Below, piece by piece: positions 6,169-6,180 of a stretch of DNA of 6,180 nt (its first letter is position 1; every line of letters begins with the position of its first letter). A program made the translations under genes and the position numbers. The stretch is from Rikenellaceae bacterium (lineage in GTDB: Bacteria; Bacteroidota; Bacteroidia; Bacteroidales; Rikenellaceae). The notes under the pieces were generated by a model, which worked only from the letters and a program-made list of their open reading frames with translations, was not told the origin of the DNA and ran no database searches. Location: NCBI GenBank assembly GCA_020859745.1, contig JAJBVQ010000242.1, positions 1 to 6,180 on the forward strand. The letters run 5' to 3'.

Positions 6169-6180
6169 TGTGTGTGTGTG
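6169..6180. repeat. TG dinucleotide repeat at the window edge
   Basis: Six TG units are visible and the tract is cut by the window end, so its full length is unknown. Dinucleotide tracts can change length by slipped-strand mispairing and so vary expression of nearby genes, but six units are few for strong variation. Confidence 0.6.

Larger units (their letters stand above)
5865..6180. other. Non-coding upstream region of the pilus operon
   Basis: These 316 bases hold no credible gene on either strand; the open frames present are short, overlap each other and lack family features. The half nearest the operon is GC-rich and contains a nested hairpin, while the far part (about 6090-6140) is A/T-rich with two dyads and a TATAAT. 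I searched for the Bacteroidetes promoter (TTTG, about 19-21 bases, TAnnTTTG) toward the operon and found no convincing pair, nor long inverted repeats such as those flanking invertible promoters. The real promoter may be a weak match here or lie outside the window. Confidence 0.6.

Overview
The window looks like chromosomal DNA of a gut-type Bacteroidales bacterium. Every confident gene belongs to the Bacteroidia type V (FimA/Mfa1-type) pilus set. The lipoproteins have Bacteroidetes-style signal peptides, and the starts lack Shine-Dalgarno sequences. The clearly GC-rich base composition, unusual for Bacteroides or Porphyromonas, makes Alistipes or another Rikenellaceae member my best guess. 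That placement is inference; no marker gene is present.

All six genes lie on the minus strand and read from right to left as one probable operon. In transcription order they are: (1) a DUF3575 outer-membrane protein, 5864-5286; (2) a DUF3868/OmpA-like/TPR periplasmic protein, 5284-4010, starting one base after the first gene's stop; (3) the major fimbrillin-like lipoprotein, 3978-2797; (4) a FimB/Mfa2-family pilus anchor lipoprotein, 2721-1678; (5) a large minor or accessory fimbrillin-like lipoprotein with an extra C-terminal domain, 1644-193; (6) the first 62 codons of another lipoprotein, 188 to the left edge, probably a further accessory or tip subunit.

The proposed logic follows known type V pili. 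Subunits cross the inner membrane as lipoproteins and are carried to the outer membrane. They are trimmed after an arginine, which opens a groove, and polymerise by C-terminal strand exchange. The FimB/Mfa2 protein anchors the base and minor subunits form the tip. The DUF3575 and DUF3868/OmpA proteins often precede such operons, and their exact job is not established.

Non-coding sequence is sparse. The most notable element is a perfect 9-bp GC-rich hairpin between the major fimbrillin and anchor genes. It is well placed to lower or separate downstream expression, so that the stalk subunit is made in excess. A 316-base region upstream of the first gene holds a nested hairpin, an A/T-rich dyad, a short palindrome beside a TATAAT and a TG repeat cut by the window edge. 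I found no clear Bacteroidetes promoter or complete invertible-promoter repeat pair there. The operon type is known, so I see no strong case for a wholly new system. The interest lies in the regulatory elements and the less characterised accessory proteins.
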